Part shown: positions 38,339 to 47,417 of the stretch, piece by piece
Position numbering within the stretch: position 1 is the stretch's first letter
How the letters are laid out: each line of letters opens with the position of its first letter
Assembly (NCBI RefSeq): GCF_001570485.1
Contig: NZ_BCTA01000002.1
Span: forward strand, 62,001-126,000
Length of the DNA stretch: 64,000 bases
Source of the DNA: Mycolicibacterium novocastrense
GTDB lineage: Bacteria > Actinomycetota > Actinomycetes > Mycobacteriales > Mycobacteriaceae
Reading direction: 5' to 3'
Program-made: the position numbers and the translations under genes
Notes under the pieces: generated by a model
The model's database searches: none
What the model saw: only the letters and a program-made list of their open reading frames with translations
What the model was told of the DNA's origin: nothing

Positions 38339-39577
38339 ATGTCTGAGACCTTGACCGGAACCCCCGACGTCTCCGCGGATATCCCCGAATACCCGATGGA
38401 GCGCGACGCCCGCTGCCCGTTCGCCCCGCCGCCGCAGATGCTCGAGATGGGTGAGGTCAAACCGCTTTCGCGGGTGCGGATCTGGAACGGCACCACTCCG
38501 TGGCTGATCACCGGGCACGCGGTGGCCCGCGAGTTGTTCGCCGATTCCCGGGTCAGTGTCGACGACCGGATCGAGGGCTTCCCGCACTGGAACGAGCACA
38601 TGCTGTCCACGGTGTACAAGCGGCCGCGCTCGGTGTTCACCTCCGACGCCGAGGAGCACACCCGGTTCCGCCGGATGCTGTCCAAGCCGTTCACCTTCAA
38701 GCGGGTGGAGGGACTGCGGCCCGCCATCCAAGAGGTGACCGATGAGTGCATCGACAACATCCTCGCCGGTCCGCAGCCCGCCGACATCGTCAGCAAGCTG
38801 GCGCTGCCGGTGCCCACTCGGGTCATCAGCGAAATGCTCGGCGTTCCTTACGAAGACCACGAGTTCTTCCAGCACCACGCCAATGTCGGCCTGGCCCGCT
38901 ACGCCTCGGCCGAGGACGGGCAGAAGGGTGCGATGAGCCTGGCCAAATATCTCAGCGATCTGGTCAAGACCAAGATGGAGAACCCGTCGGAAGACGCGGT
39001 GTCCGACCTCGCCGAGCGAGTGAACGCAGGGGAGATCAGCGTCAAGGAGGCCGCGCAGCTGGGCACCGGCCTGCTCATCGCCGGCCACGAGACCACCGCC
39101 AACATGATCGGTATCGGGGTGCTGGCGCTGCTCGAGAACCCCGAACAAGCCGCGCTGCTGCGGGATTCCGACGATCCGAAGTTCATCGCCAACGCGGTCG
39201 AGGAGCTGATGCGCTATCTGTCGATCATCCAGAACGGCCAGCGCCGCGTCGCGATCGAGGACATCGAGATCGCCGGTGAGACCATCCGCGCGGGTGAGGG
39301 CATCATCCTCGACCTGGCGCCTGCCAACTGGGACGCGACCGCCTACCCCGAACCCGACAAGCTCGACCTGAGCCGCGACGCCGGCCAGCAGCTCGGCTTC
39401 GGCTACGGCAGGCATCAGTGCGTCGGTCAACAGCTCGCCCGTGCCGAACTGCAGATCGTGTTCCACACATTGCTGCGACGCATACCGACGCTGCAGCTGG
39501 CCGTGCCGTTCGAGGACGTGCCCTTCAAACATGACCGGCTTGCCTACGGCGTCTACGAACTTCCGGTGACCTGGTAG
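38339..39577 (+). CDS. Cytochrome P450
   Basis: A complete 412-residue P450: I-helix AGHETT, K-helix EELMR and haem loop FGYGRHQCVG. The N terminus (EYPMERDARCPFAPPP) and the overall pattern resemble the actinobacterial CYP105-like group, enzymes with broad hydrophobic substrates and a 3Fe-4S partner. The ferredoxin immediately upstream completes the pair. A long operon of ring-modifying genes precedes it and an amidohydrolase follows. It is the third of four P450 genes in the window. Confidence 0.94.
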   Translation: MSETLTGTPDVSADIPEYPMERDARCPFAPPPQMLEMGEVKPLSRVRIWNGTTPWLITGHAVARELFADSRVSVDDRIEGFPHWNEHMLSTVYKRPRSVFTSDAEEHTRFRRMLSKPFTFKRVEGLRPAIQEVTDECIDNILAGPQPADIVSKLALPVPTRVISEMLGVPYEDHEFFQHHANVGLARYASAEDGQKGAMSLAKYLSDLVKTKMENPSEDAVSDLAERVNAGEISVKEAAQLGTGLLIAGHETTANMIGIGVLALLENPEQAALLRDSDDPKFIANAVEELMRYLSIIQNGQRRVAIEDIEIAGETIRAGEGIILDLAPANWDATAYPEPDKLDLSRDAGQQLGFGYGRHQCVGQQLARAELQIVFHTLLRRIPTLQLAVPFEDVPFKHDRLAYGVYELPVTW

Positions 39578-39613
39578 TCAGGTCCGTTCCCCAGCCCGAT
39601 TGGAGTGTCAACG

Positions 39614-40783
39614 ATGTCAGCACCAACTACCGCCACCCTGTATCCTCCGGAGGGTTTCGGCGCCCCCAAGCACCGCAAGGGCCACGCCACAGGCGATTTC
39701 GGGTTGCCCGCCGGCACCGAGATCTTCTCCGCGGACAACCACATCTCGGTGGCCGACGACATCTTCTACGACCGCTTCCCCGAGGAGCTCAAGGGCGCCG
39801 CGCCACGCATCTGGTACGAGGACGGCGCCTACATGGTCGGCATGAAGGGCAAGGCCTGGACCGGCGGCGACTTCGGTCGCGTGCTCATGCAGTACGACGA
39901 CCTCGCCGGAGCGGCGTCCAACAACATCGAGGCCCGCGTCCGTGAGCTCAAAGAGGACGGTATCGACAAGGAGCTGGCGTTCCCCAACGCGGTGCTGGCG
40001 TTGTTCCACTATCCGGACAAGGCCCTGCGCGAGCGCGTTTTCCGGATCTACAACGAGCACATCGCCGATCTGCAGGAACGCAGCAAGGGCCACTTCTACG
40101 GTGTCGGGCTGATCAACTGGTGGGATCCCAAAGGCACCAGGAGCACGCTGGAGGAACTGAAGTCGCTGGGGCTGCGGACGTTCCTGCTGCCGCTCAATCC
40201 CGGTAAGGACGACGACGGCAACATCTACGACTACGGCAGCACCGAGATGGACGCGGTGTGGGACGAGATCGAGGCCGCAGGCGTGCCGGTCAGCCACCAC
40301 ATCGGTGAAACACCGCCCAAGACGCCGTGCCAGCACAACAGCGTCGTGGTCGGCATGATGGTCAATGTCGACTCGTTCCGCGAGCAGTTCGCCAAGTACG
40401 TGTTCTCCGGCATCCTCGACCGTCATCCATCACTGAAGATCGGCTGGTTCGAAGGCGGTATCGCCTGGGTGCCAACGGCTCTGCAGGACGCCGAGCACAT
40501 GCTTGCGTCGTACCGGCACATGTTCAACCACCAGCTCGAGCATCCCGTGCGGCACTACTGGGACAACCACATGTGTGCATCGTTCATGGTCGACCCACTC
40601 GGCCTGGAGCTCATCGACAAGATCGGCGTCGACAACGTGATGTGGTCGTCGGACTATCCGCACAACGAGTCCACATTCGGCTATTCGGAGAAATCGCTGA
40701 AGACGGTCGTGGACGCGGTCGGACCCGAGAACGCCGTGAAGATCGTGTCCACCAACATCAAGAACTTCCTGGGGATCTCGTGA
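39614..40783 (+). CDS. Amidohydrolase family (PF04909, ACMSD-like decarboxylase/hydrolase)
   Basis: A 389-residue TIM-barrel amidohydrolase. Metal-site elements are SADNHIS (Asp-x-His in place of His-x-His), VSHHIGE mid-protein and WSSDYPHNEST near the end, the pattern of the amidohydrolase-2 subgroup with decarboxylases such as ACMSD. The ATG at 39614 is preferred over the GTG at 39605 because GGAG then has normal spacing. It could decarboxylate or hydrolyse a ring-cleavage product. It overlaps the M24 gene downstream by 4 nt. Confidence 0.87.
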   Translation: MSAPTTATLYPPEGFGAPKHRKGHATGDFGLPAGTEIFSADNHISVADDIFYDRFPEELKGAAPRIWYEDGAYMVGMKGKAWTGGDFGRVLMQYDDLAGAASNNIEARVRELKEDGIDKELAFPNAVLALFHYPDKALRERVFRIYNEHIADLQERSKGHFYGVGLINWWDPKGTRSTLEELKSLGLRTFLLPLNPGKDDDGNIYDYGSTEMDAVWDEIEAAGVPVSHHIGETPPKTPCQHNSVVVGMMVNVDSFREQFAKYVFSGILDRHPSLKIGWFEGGIAWVPTALQDAEHMLASYRHMFNHQLEHPVRHYWDNHMCASFMVDPLGLELIDKIGVDNVMWSSDYPHNESTFGYSEKSLKTVVDAVGPENAVKIVSTNIKNFLGIS

Positions 40784-42018
40784 CCACATTTGCACCACAA
40801 TCGACGTCGATCGACATTCCGGACGTTCCCGACCTCGCCCGGATGTACCGGGAATGCGGTGTGCGGCTGCGCGACTCGATGAAGGACAAGGGTGTCGACG
40901 CGCTCGTCCTGCTCGGCAACGGCAACGTCGTATATGCGACCGGCGTCAGCTGGCCGCTGCTCGACGCCGGGCTCTCACACGTGGAACGCCCGGTGGCGAT
41001 CGTGCTCGCCGACGACCCGCATCCGCACCTGTTCATGCCGTTGCGGGAGGGGTCGTCATCGCAGTGCGAGGTACCCGAGGACCATGTGCACGGGCCGCTG
41101 TACCTCGAATTCGACGAGGGCGTCGAACAATTCGCCAAGGTGCTGGCCGATCTGGTTCCTGCCGGAGGCAAGGTCGCGGTCGACGAGCTCACCGGCGCCA
41201 TGCGCCGAGCGTCGGCAACGTTGTTCCCGTCGGGTCCACCGTCGGACGCCGCGCAGGTCGTCGGGCCGGCCAAGCTGGTCAAGACGCCCGATCAGATCTC
41301 ATGCGTCCGAACCGCCTGCCGTATCACCGAAGAGGCGATGGTCGATGTGCAGAAGGCGCTTGCCCCCGGCGTTCGGCAGGTCGACCTTTCGGCGGCATTC
41401 GTCCGGCGCGCGTTCGAACTCGGCGCGACGGCCAACATGCTCGAGGCCATCTGGCAGGTGATGCCCACGACGAAGACCAGCGGTTCGGTCTGGACCACCA
41501 CCGGAGACCTGGCGCTGCCCTTGCTGACCACCGAACGCGAACTCGAACGCGGCGACGTGTTGTGGACCGACGTCAGCATCACCTACAAGGGATACTGCTC
41601 CGACTTCGGCCGCACCTGGCTGGTCGGCGACGAGCCGGACGACCGTCAGCAGGCGCAGTACGAGAAGTGGCGGGAAATCCTGTCGGCCGTGCTGTCGGTC
41701 ACCAAGGCCGGCGCCACGAGCGGTGACCTGGCCCGCGCGGGGATCGCCGCCAACGGCGGCGCCAAGCCGTGGCTACCGCACTTCTACCTCGGTCACGGCA
41801 TCGGCACCAACGCCGCCGAAATGCCGATGATCGGAACGGATCTGGGTGAGGAATTCGACGACAACTTCGTGTTCCCGGCCGGGATGCTGCTCGTGCTCGA
41901 ACCCGTGGTGTGGGAGGACGGCACCGGTGGCTATCGAAGCGAGGAGATCGTGGTCATCACCGACGACGGTTATCAGTCCATCACCGATTACCCCTACGCC
42001 CCCTACGGACGGAACTGA
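40780..42018 (+). CDS. M24 (creatinase/aminopeptidase P fold) metallohydrolase, intact
   Basis: A 412-residue pita-bread-fold protein with an N-terminal creatinase-like domain and all five metal ligands: Asp264 (WTDVS), Asp275 (CSDFGRTW), His339 (LGHGIG), Glu374 (LEPVV) and Glu388 (YRSEE). M24 enzymes include X-Pro peptidases, creatinase and DMSP lyase DddP, so the reaction may be hydrolysis of a C-N bond or lyase chemistry. It starts at a GTG overlapping the amidohydrolase stop and is followed after 5 nt by a degenerate relative. A role in carbon catabolism rather than protein turnover is suggested by the neighbours. Confidence 0.9.
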   Translation: MTTFAPQSTSIDIPDVPDLARMYRECGVRLRDSMKDKGVDALVLLGNGNVVYATGVSWPLLDAGLSHVERPVAIVLADDPHPHLFMPLREGSSSQCEVPEDHVHGPLYLEFDEGVEQFAKVLADLVPAGGKVAVDELTGAMRRASATLFPSGPPSDAAQVVGPAKLVKTPDQISCVRTACRITEEAMVDVQKALAPGVRQVDLSAAFVRRAFELGATANMLEAIWQVMPTTKTSGSVWTTTGDLALPLLTTERELERGDVLWTDVSITYKGYCSDFGRTWLVGDEPDDRQQAQYEKWREILSAVLSVTKAGATSGDLARAGIAANGGAKPWLPHFYLGHGIGTNAAEMPMIGTDLGEEFDDNFVFPAGMLLVLEPVVWEDGTGGYRSEEIVVITDDGYQSITDYPYAPYGRN

Positions 42019-42023
42019 ACTGA

Positions 42024-43166
42024 ATGGCACTCGAGATTCTGCCTGACGCAGCCGATCTGCGGCGCGGTCGCCGTGAGCGCGCGCTGGCCCAGATGGAAGA
42101 ACGCGACATCGACATCCTGGTGCTGGGCCGGCAGGCCAATGTGCGCTATGTGACCGGTGCCCCGCAGTTGTGGGTGGCGGGCACCCGGCCGTTCGGACCG
42201 ATCTGCGAGGTCGTCCGCTCGACCGGCGAAATTCACCTCAACAGCACCTGGGACGAGGGCATCCCCGACGAGATTCCCCACGACCACCTCTACGGGCTGG
42301 CGTGGAATCCGATGACACTTGTCGAGGTGCTCAAGGCGCTGCCCGGGGCCGCCACCGCCAAGCGGGTGGGGACCGATTCGCTGACACCGACATTCGCGCA
42401 ACTGCTGCCGATGGCGTTTCCCAACGCCGAACTCGTCGACGCCGAGCCGGCGCTGCGGGCGGCCCGGCGGATCAAGACTCCCGACGAGATTGCGGTGCTC
42501 CGCGGCGCGCTCAGCGTGGCCGAAGCGGCGCTGGACGCCGCCCGAGCCGAGTTGGCGGCCGGTACGACCGAGAAGTCGCTGACTGGTGCGCTGATGGAAG
42601 CGATGGCCGCCGGCGGGGTCACCACGCCCGCCACCCAGGACGGCGCCTGGGTGACCAGCAAGGAACACTTGTGGCGGCGTGCCCGCAGCGACGGCCGTAT
42701 CGAAGACGGCGATCTGGTGGCGTTCTCTGCCGGTGCCCTGGCCGACGGCTATGTCGGCGAAGTCGGCCGCACGTGGCCCGTCGGTGAGGTGGAAGGATCA
42801 GCGGTCCCGCGGCTTTACGATCGCTGGAACCGGCTGTGGGACAACCTCTTGGACGCGTGCCGGGCGGGTCGTCCCGCGAGTGGGCTGCTCACCGCCTACG
42901 AGGCGGCCGGCGAGCCGCTGCCCTCGATGCCCGTCGCCCATGGCCTCGGCCTGGGCTACGACTCGCCCGTCGTGACCCCGGCCCTGCGGTCCACCATCGC
43001 CGACGAACTGCTCGAACCCGGCATGGTGCTCGCGGTCAGCGGCTACGTCTGGCAGCAGGGTGTGGGGGCCGTCTTCAGCCGCGATGCCGTGCATGTCACC
43101 GCCGACGGGGCCGAGGTGCTGACCTCCAGCCCGCTCTGGAGTGGTGCGGGCGTCGGAATCGGTTGA
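42024..43166 (+). CDS. M24-fold protein lacking metal ligands (probable pseudo-enzyme)
   Basis: A 380-residue paralogue of the preceding M24 protein. Aligning VAFSAGALADGYVGEVGRTW with the active copy puts Ser235 and Glu246 where the two metal aspartates belong. His306 (AHGLGLG) is kept, but the two ligand glutamates fall on Ser (LAVSGY) and a basic or Asp residue (FSRDAV). The protein is otherwise full length with an intact frame, so it is under selection and probably serves as a structural or regulatory partner of the upstream enzyme. Catalysis with different chemistry is possible. Confidence 0.85.
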   Translation: MALEILPDAADLRRGRRERALAQMEERDIDILVLGRQANVRYVTGAPQLWVAGTRPFGPICEVVRSTGEIHLNSTWDEGIPDEIPHDHLYGLAWNPMTLVEVLKALPGAATAKRVGTDSLTPTFAQLLPMAFPNAELVDAEPALRAARRIKTPDEIAVLRGALSVAEAALDAARAELAAGTTEKSLTGALMEAMAAGGVTTPATQDGAWVTSKEHLWRRARSDGRIEDGDLVAFSAGALADGYVGEVGRTWPVGEVEGSAVPRLYDRWNRLWDNLLDACRAGRPASGLLTAYEAAGEPLPSMPVAHGLGLGYDSPVVTPALRSTIADELLEPGMVLAVSGYVWQQGVGAVFSRDAVHVTADGAEVLTSSPLWSGAGVGIG

Positions 43167-43172
43167 CGCGAC

Positions 43173-44123
43173 ATGTCGGATACCGGGAGTCGGCCCGCCC
43201 CTGAGGAAATCGTCCTCTACGAGAAGGACCCGGCGACCAAGATCGCGACCATCACGTTCAACCGGCCGGAGTACCTGAACGCACCGACGTCGGCCGCGCG
43301 GTTGCGGTACGCCGACCTGCTGCGGGGCGCCACCGTCGACGACGACGTGAAGGTTGTGGTGATCCGCGGGGTCGGCGAGAATCTCGGCAGCGGCGCAGAC
43401 CTGCCGGAGTTCATGGAGGGCGACGAGTCAGCTCGGTTGGCCGAGCTTCGGGTGGACGATCCGGCCGTCGCCTACCCGCCGAAGGGTTCGTTTCGGCACG
43501 GCGCGACGATGGGGCAGTGGTACGCCAACGCCGCAGCGGGCAACCGGGCGTTGCAGGAACTCAAGAAGATCAGCATCGTCGAGGCCAAGGGCTACTGCTA
43601 TGGCTGGCACTTCTATCAGTGCGCCGACGCGGACCTGGTGATCTCCAGTGACGACGCGCTGTTCGGCCATCCGTCGTTCCGGTACTTCGGCTGGGGCCCG
43701 CGGATGTGGACCTGGGTGATGACGATGGGGCTGCGGCCATTCCAGGAGATGGTGTTCACGGGTCGCCCGTTCACCGCCGAAGAGATGCTCGCGTGCAACT
43801 TCCTGAACAAGGTGGTGGCGCGCGACCAGCTGGAGGACGAGGTCGCCAAGTATGCCCACGCGTGCGCGCGGAACCGGCCGGTGGACAGCGTCTTTCAGCA
43901 GAAGATGTTCTTCGAGGTGGTCAAGCAGTTCCAGGGTGAATACCTCGGCAGCCTGCTGTCGGCGATGTTCGAGTCGATGGGCGGCGCGGCGCGGCCGGAC
44001 GGCGACGACTTCATGCTCGCCGATGCGATCGACGTGGGCCTGGCGGACGCCGTCAACGACAACGACGACAAGTTCCCGCCCGAGTTCCGGCTGAGCAAGG
44101 CCAACCGCAGAAAGAAGGATTAG
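43173..44123 (+). CDS. Crotonase-family protein (enoyl-CoA hydratase/isomerase-like), long form
   Basis: A 316-residue crotonase, about 50 longer than usual, with inserts around residues 85-120 (ELRVDDPAVAYPPKGS). The first oxyanion strand is LGSGADL and the second AKGYCYGWHFYQCADADLV. The acidic catalytic positions of classic hydratases are not evident (SFRYFGWGPRM), so the reaction may be a ring opening, hydrolysis or isomerisation of a bulky CoA ester. It is placed between the M24 pair and the double CoA-transferase, sharing one base with the latter's start. Confidence 0.85.
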   Translation: MSDTGSRPAPEEIVLYEKDPATKIATITFNRPEYLNAPTSAARLRYADLLRGATVDDDVKVVVIRGVGENLGSGADLPEFMEGDESARLAELRVDDPAVAYPPKGSFRHGATMGQWYANAAAGNRALQELKKISIVEAKGYCYGWHFYQCADADLVISSDDALFGHPSFRYFGWGPRMWTWVMTMGLRPFQEMVFTGRPFTAEEMLACNFLNKVVARDQLEDEVAKYAHACARNRPVDSVFQQKMFFEVVKQFQGEYLGSLLSAMFESMGGAARPDGDDFMLADAIDVGLADAVNDNDDKFPPEFRLSKANRRKKD

Positions 44124-46591
44124 TGCCGGCGCTGGACGAGTACACCATCGTTGACCTGTCGAGCGGAATCGCGGGCGCCTACGCCACCAAACTGCTCGCC
44201 GACGGCGGCGCCACCGTGATCAAAGTCGAGTCGCCGCAGGGCGATCCGCTGCGCAGCTGGTCCGCGTCCGGTTCGCGCATCGAGCCGGGCGGCGACGGGG
44301 CACTGTTCAGTTTCCTGGCCTGCTCGAAACAGAGCGTCGTCGTCGACCCGAAGCGCGCCGACGATCTCGAGGTGCTGCGCGCGCTGGTGCGGTCGGCCGA
44401 CGCGGTGGTGTGGTCGCGCGGGTCGGAGGTGGCGGAGCTCGGCGAGTTCGCCCCGGCCGCGCTGGCCGACGCCTACGGTCACCTGACCGTCACCGCGATC
44501 ACCCCGTTCGGGCTCGACGGACCCTGGGCCGACAAACCCGCCACCGAGTTCACGCTGCAGGCGTGGTCGGGCGGCGTGATCGGACTGGGTCGGGGAGCCC
44601 CGGATCGCGCGCCGCTGTTCGTCGCGGGTCAGATCGGGGAGTGGCTCGCGGGCGCGTACGCGGCCGCGGGCACCACGACGGCGGCGTCGGGCCTGGTCGA
44701 CGTCTCGATCCTCGAAGCCCAGATCCTCTGCCTGACTTACTATTCGGTGTCGTTCAACGACGCGCTCGGGCGTCCGTTCCGCGACCGCCGCCGGTTGACC
44801 GTCCCCGGTGTCGCGTCCGCGGCCGACGGGCTGGTGGCGTTGGGGTGCGGCACCGCGCAACAGTGGTTCGACCTGTGCGCGATGGTCGGCCACGACGAGT
44901 GGATCGACGAGGGCGGCGATCTGTCGATCACCGAACAGGCCAACATCCACGCCGAGCAGATCTACGAGTGGGTGCGGGAGAACCGCGTCGAGGACATCCT
45001 CGAGCTATCCAGCGCGTTCCGGATTCCGAATGCACCCGTCGGAAACGGCGCCACCGTCACCGGTTTCGACCAGTTCGTCGAACGCGGCACGTTCGTTACC
45101 AATCCGCGCGACGGCTTCACCCAGCCCGGGCCGCCGTACCGCACCACACCGTCGCTGCTGCGCGAGCCACAGCCCGCGCCCCGGCTCGGCGAGCACACCG
45201 ATCTGTACCGTTCGCGAACGGTACAACAGGGTCGCGATTCCGCCGGGGATACGACCCTGGGGTTGGTTTCGCGAACGGTACAACAGGGTCGCGATTCCGC
45301 CGGGGATACGACCCTGGGGTTGGTTTCGCGAACACCGTTCGAGGGGCTACGGGTGCTCGATATGACGAGTTTCTGGGCCGGTCCGTCGTGCACCCACATG
45401 CTGGCGCTACTCGGCGCCGAGGTGATCCACATCGAATCGACGGCGCGGCCCGACGGCACGCGGCTCATCGCCGGGGTGCCGATCACCGAGGAGCAGTGGT
45501 GGGAACGCTCGCCGATCTTCTCCGGCCTGAACACCAACAAGAAAAGCGTCACGCTCGACATCCGGACGGCGCGCGGCGTCGAACTGCTGCGCCGGCTGAT
45601 CACGACCTGCGACGTCGTCGTCGAGAACTACACCCCGCGCGTGCTCGACCAGATCGGTCTGGACTTCGATGCCGTGCACCGGCTGCGTCCCGACGCGATC
45701 GTGATGCGCATGCCGGGCTTCGGGCTCGACGGGCCGTGGCGCGACAAGCCGGCGTTCGCCTACGTGATCGAGGACTGTTCCGGAATCACCTGGCTGACCG
45801 GCCATCCCGATCAGAATCCGGTCGAGCCGTACTCTGTCGGCGACCCCAACGCCGGTGTGCACGGCCTCAACGCTCTGCTACTCGCGCTGGCGCACCGGCG
45901 GCGGACCGGGCAGGGGGTACGGATCGAGGCCGCGATGGTCGACGCGGCGCTCAACGTCGCCGCCGAGCAGGTCATCGAATACTCGGCCTACGGGAATCTG
46001 CTGCAGCGGCAGGGCAACCGGGGGCCGGCCGCCGCGCCGCAGAACCTGTACCGCACCAGTGAACTCGACGAGTTCGGCCGCCCCGACGACTGGGTCGCCA
46101 TCGCGGTGGCCACCGACGAGCAGTGGGCCGGCCTGGTCGACGCCCTCGGGCGCCCGGCGTGGGCCACCGACGAGATGGCCACATTCGACGGGCGGCGCCG
46201 CAACCACGACACCATCGACGAGCAGCTGAGCGCCTGGTGCGCCGGGCGCACCGGTGACAAGATCGTCGAAACGCTCTGGGCGGCAGGGGTTCCGGTGGCC
46301 AAGGTGATGCAACCGCACCGTGTCGGCGACCTTCCGCAGCTGGTGTACCGCGGCTTCTACGAGGAGGTCGACCATCCGGTCAACCCTCCGGCGCGGCACA
46401 GCACGCTGCCGATGCGCCTCGCGTCGGTGCGCAGCTTCCACCACAGCCCCGCACCGCTGCTGGGACAGCACAACCGCGAGGTCCTCACCGGTCTCGGGCT
46501 CAGCGAGGACGAGATCGCGGAACTGGAGGAGCAGGGGGTTATCGGATCGGCTCCCGCGGGTCTCACCATTCGCACGACCAAAACTGGTTGA
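44123..46591 (+). CDS. Fused double-domain CaiB/BaiF CoA-transferase with repeat linker
   Basis: 822 residues, equal to two family III CoA-transferases in tandem. Domain 1 spans about residues 1-360 and domain 2 about 405-800. Domain 2 has the catalytic Asp574 (VGDPNAGVHG) and NTNKKSVTLDI. Domain 1 has Gln170 at the matching place (AGQIGEW), so it is probably non-catalytic. The linker (about residues 364-403) is encoded by a 57-bp tandem repeat and reads RTVQQGRDSAGDTTLGLVS twice. These enzymes work as interlocked dimers, so one chain may fold as a pseudo-dimer. It starts at a GTG overlapping the crotonase stop. Confidence 0.9.
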   Translation: MPALDEYTIVDLSSGIAGAYATKLLADGGATVIKVESPQGDPLRSWSASGSRIEPGGDGALFSFLACSKQSVVVDPKRADDLEVLRALVRSADAVVWSRGSEVAELGEFAPAALADAYGHLTVTAITPFGLDGPWADKPATEFTLQAWSGGVIGLGRGAPDRAPLFVAGQIGEWLAGAYAAAGTTTAASGLVDVSILEAQILCLTYYSVSFNDALGRPFRDRRRLTVPGVASAADGLVALGCGTAQQWFDLCAMVGHDEWIDEGGDLSITEQANIHAEQIYEWVRENRVEDILELSSAFRIPNAPVGNGATVTGFDQFVERGTFVTNPRDGFTQPGPPYRTTPSLLREPQPAPRLGEHTDLYRSRTVQQGRDSAGDTTLGLVSRTVQQGRDSAGDTTLGLVSRTPFEGLRVLDMTSFWAGPSCTHMLALLGAEVIHIESTARPDGTRLIAGVPITEEQWWERSPIFSGLNTNKKSVTLDIRTARGVELLRRLITTCDVVVENYTPRVLDQIGLDFDAVHRLRPDAIVMRMPGFGLDGPWRDKPAFAYVIEDCSGITWLTGHPDQNPVEPYSVGDPNAGVHGLNALLLALAHRRRTGQGVRIEAAMVDAALNVAAEQVIEYSAYGNLLQRQGNRGPAAAPQNLYRTSELDEFGRPDDWVAIAVATDEQWAGLVDALGRPAWATDEMATFDGRRRNHDTIDEQLSAWCAGRTGDKIVETLWAAGVPVAKVMQPHRVGDLPQLVYRGFYEEVDHPVNPPARHSTLPMRLASVRSFHHSPAPLLGQHNREVLTGLGLSEDEIAELEEQGVIGSAPAGLTIRTTKTG
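45205..45224. repeat. Perfect 20-bp palindrome at the start of the 57-bp repeat
   Basis: GTACCGTTCGCGAACGGTAC reads the same on both strands. It lies inside the coding sequence of the fused CoA-transferase, just where the 57-bp repeat array begins, and may mark an insertion end. Confidence 0.85.
45211..45333. repeat. 57-bp direct tandem repeat inside the CoA-transferase gene
   Basis: Two identical 57-bp copies (from 45211 and 45268) and the first 9 bases of a third (45325). Each copy holds the hairpin arms AGGGTCG and CGACCCT. Fifty-seven is a multiple of three, so each copy adds 19 residues in frame between the two enzyme domains. Confidence 0.93.
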
Positions 46592-47409
46592 CTCGACCCG
46601 TGGCAATCGATCCATCGAGCATCCTGCTGACCGGGCGCGTCGCGGTCGTCACAGGCGGCGGCGCCGGTATCGGCAAGGGAATCGCCGAAGGGCTCGCCGC
46701 CTTCGGGGCGTCCGTCGCGATCTGGGAGCGCGACCCCGACACCTGCGCCGCGACCGCCGAAAGTATCGGCGCGCTGGGTCTCGTCACCGATGTGCGTGAC
46801 AGCGCGCAGGTGGACACCGCGCTCGAGTCCACCGTCGGCGAGCTCGGCGAGGTGTCGATTCTGGTCAACAACGCCGGTGGCACCTTTTTCTCGCCGATGC
46901 TCGAGACCACCGAGAACGGCTGGGATGCGCTGTACAAGGCCAACCTCCGTCACGTGCTGCTGTGCACCCAGCGGGTGGCACGCCGTCTCGTGGCGGCGGG
47001 CAGCCCCGGCAGCGTGATCAACGTGACGTCCATCGAAGGTGTGCGCGCCGCACCGGGATACGCCGCATACGCCGCGGCCAAGGCCGGCGTCATCAACTAC
47101 ACGCAGACCGCGGCGTTCGAACTGTCCCCGCACGGTATCCGGGTCAACGCGCTCGCCCCGGACCTCACCCTGACCGAGGGGCTGATGCAGATCTCCGGCG
47201 GGACGTTGAACCCCGACATCGCCCCCGGCATACCGATGGGCCGACCTGGTCACGTCGACGAAATCGCTTCGGCCGCAGTATTTCTGGCCTCCGACATGTC
47301 AAGCTACATCACCGGCCAGACGCTCCACGTCGACGGCGGGACCCACGCGGCGGGCGGCTGGTATCACCACCCGCAGACGGGCCGCCCGACACTCGGCCCG
47401 CCGGGGTGA
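46588..47409 (+). CDS. SDR-family dehydrogenase
   Basis: A 273-residue classical SDR: GGGAGIG, NNAG, catalytic Ser in NVTSIEG, YAAAK and the ending ITGQTLHVDGG. The TTG at 46588 overlaps the CoA-transferase stop; a GTG at 46600 is the alternative, and neither has a strong ribosome site. Adenine-pocket residues (IWERD) suggest NAD. It closes the operon of 39614-47409, and its 3' end faces the next SDR with only an 8-nt gap. Confidence 0.88.
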   Translation: MTRPVAIDPSSILLTGRVAVVTGGGAGIGKGIAEGLAAFGASVAIWERDPDTCAATAESIGALGLVTDVRDSAQVDTALESTVGELGEVSILVNNAGGTFFSPMLETTENGWDALYKANLRHVLLCTQRVARRLVAAGSPGSVINVTSIEGVRAAPGYAAYAAAKAGVINYTQTAAFELSPHGIRVNALAPDLTLTEGLMQISGGTLNPDIAPGIPMGRPGHVDEIASAAVFLASDMSSYITGQTLHVDGGTHAAGGWYHHPQTGRPTLGPPG

Positions 47410-47417
47410 TTTCGGTG

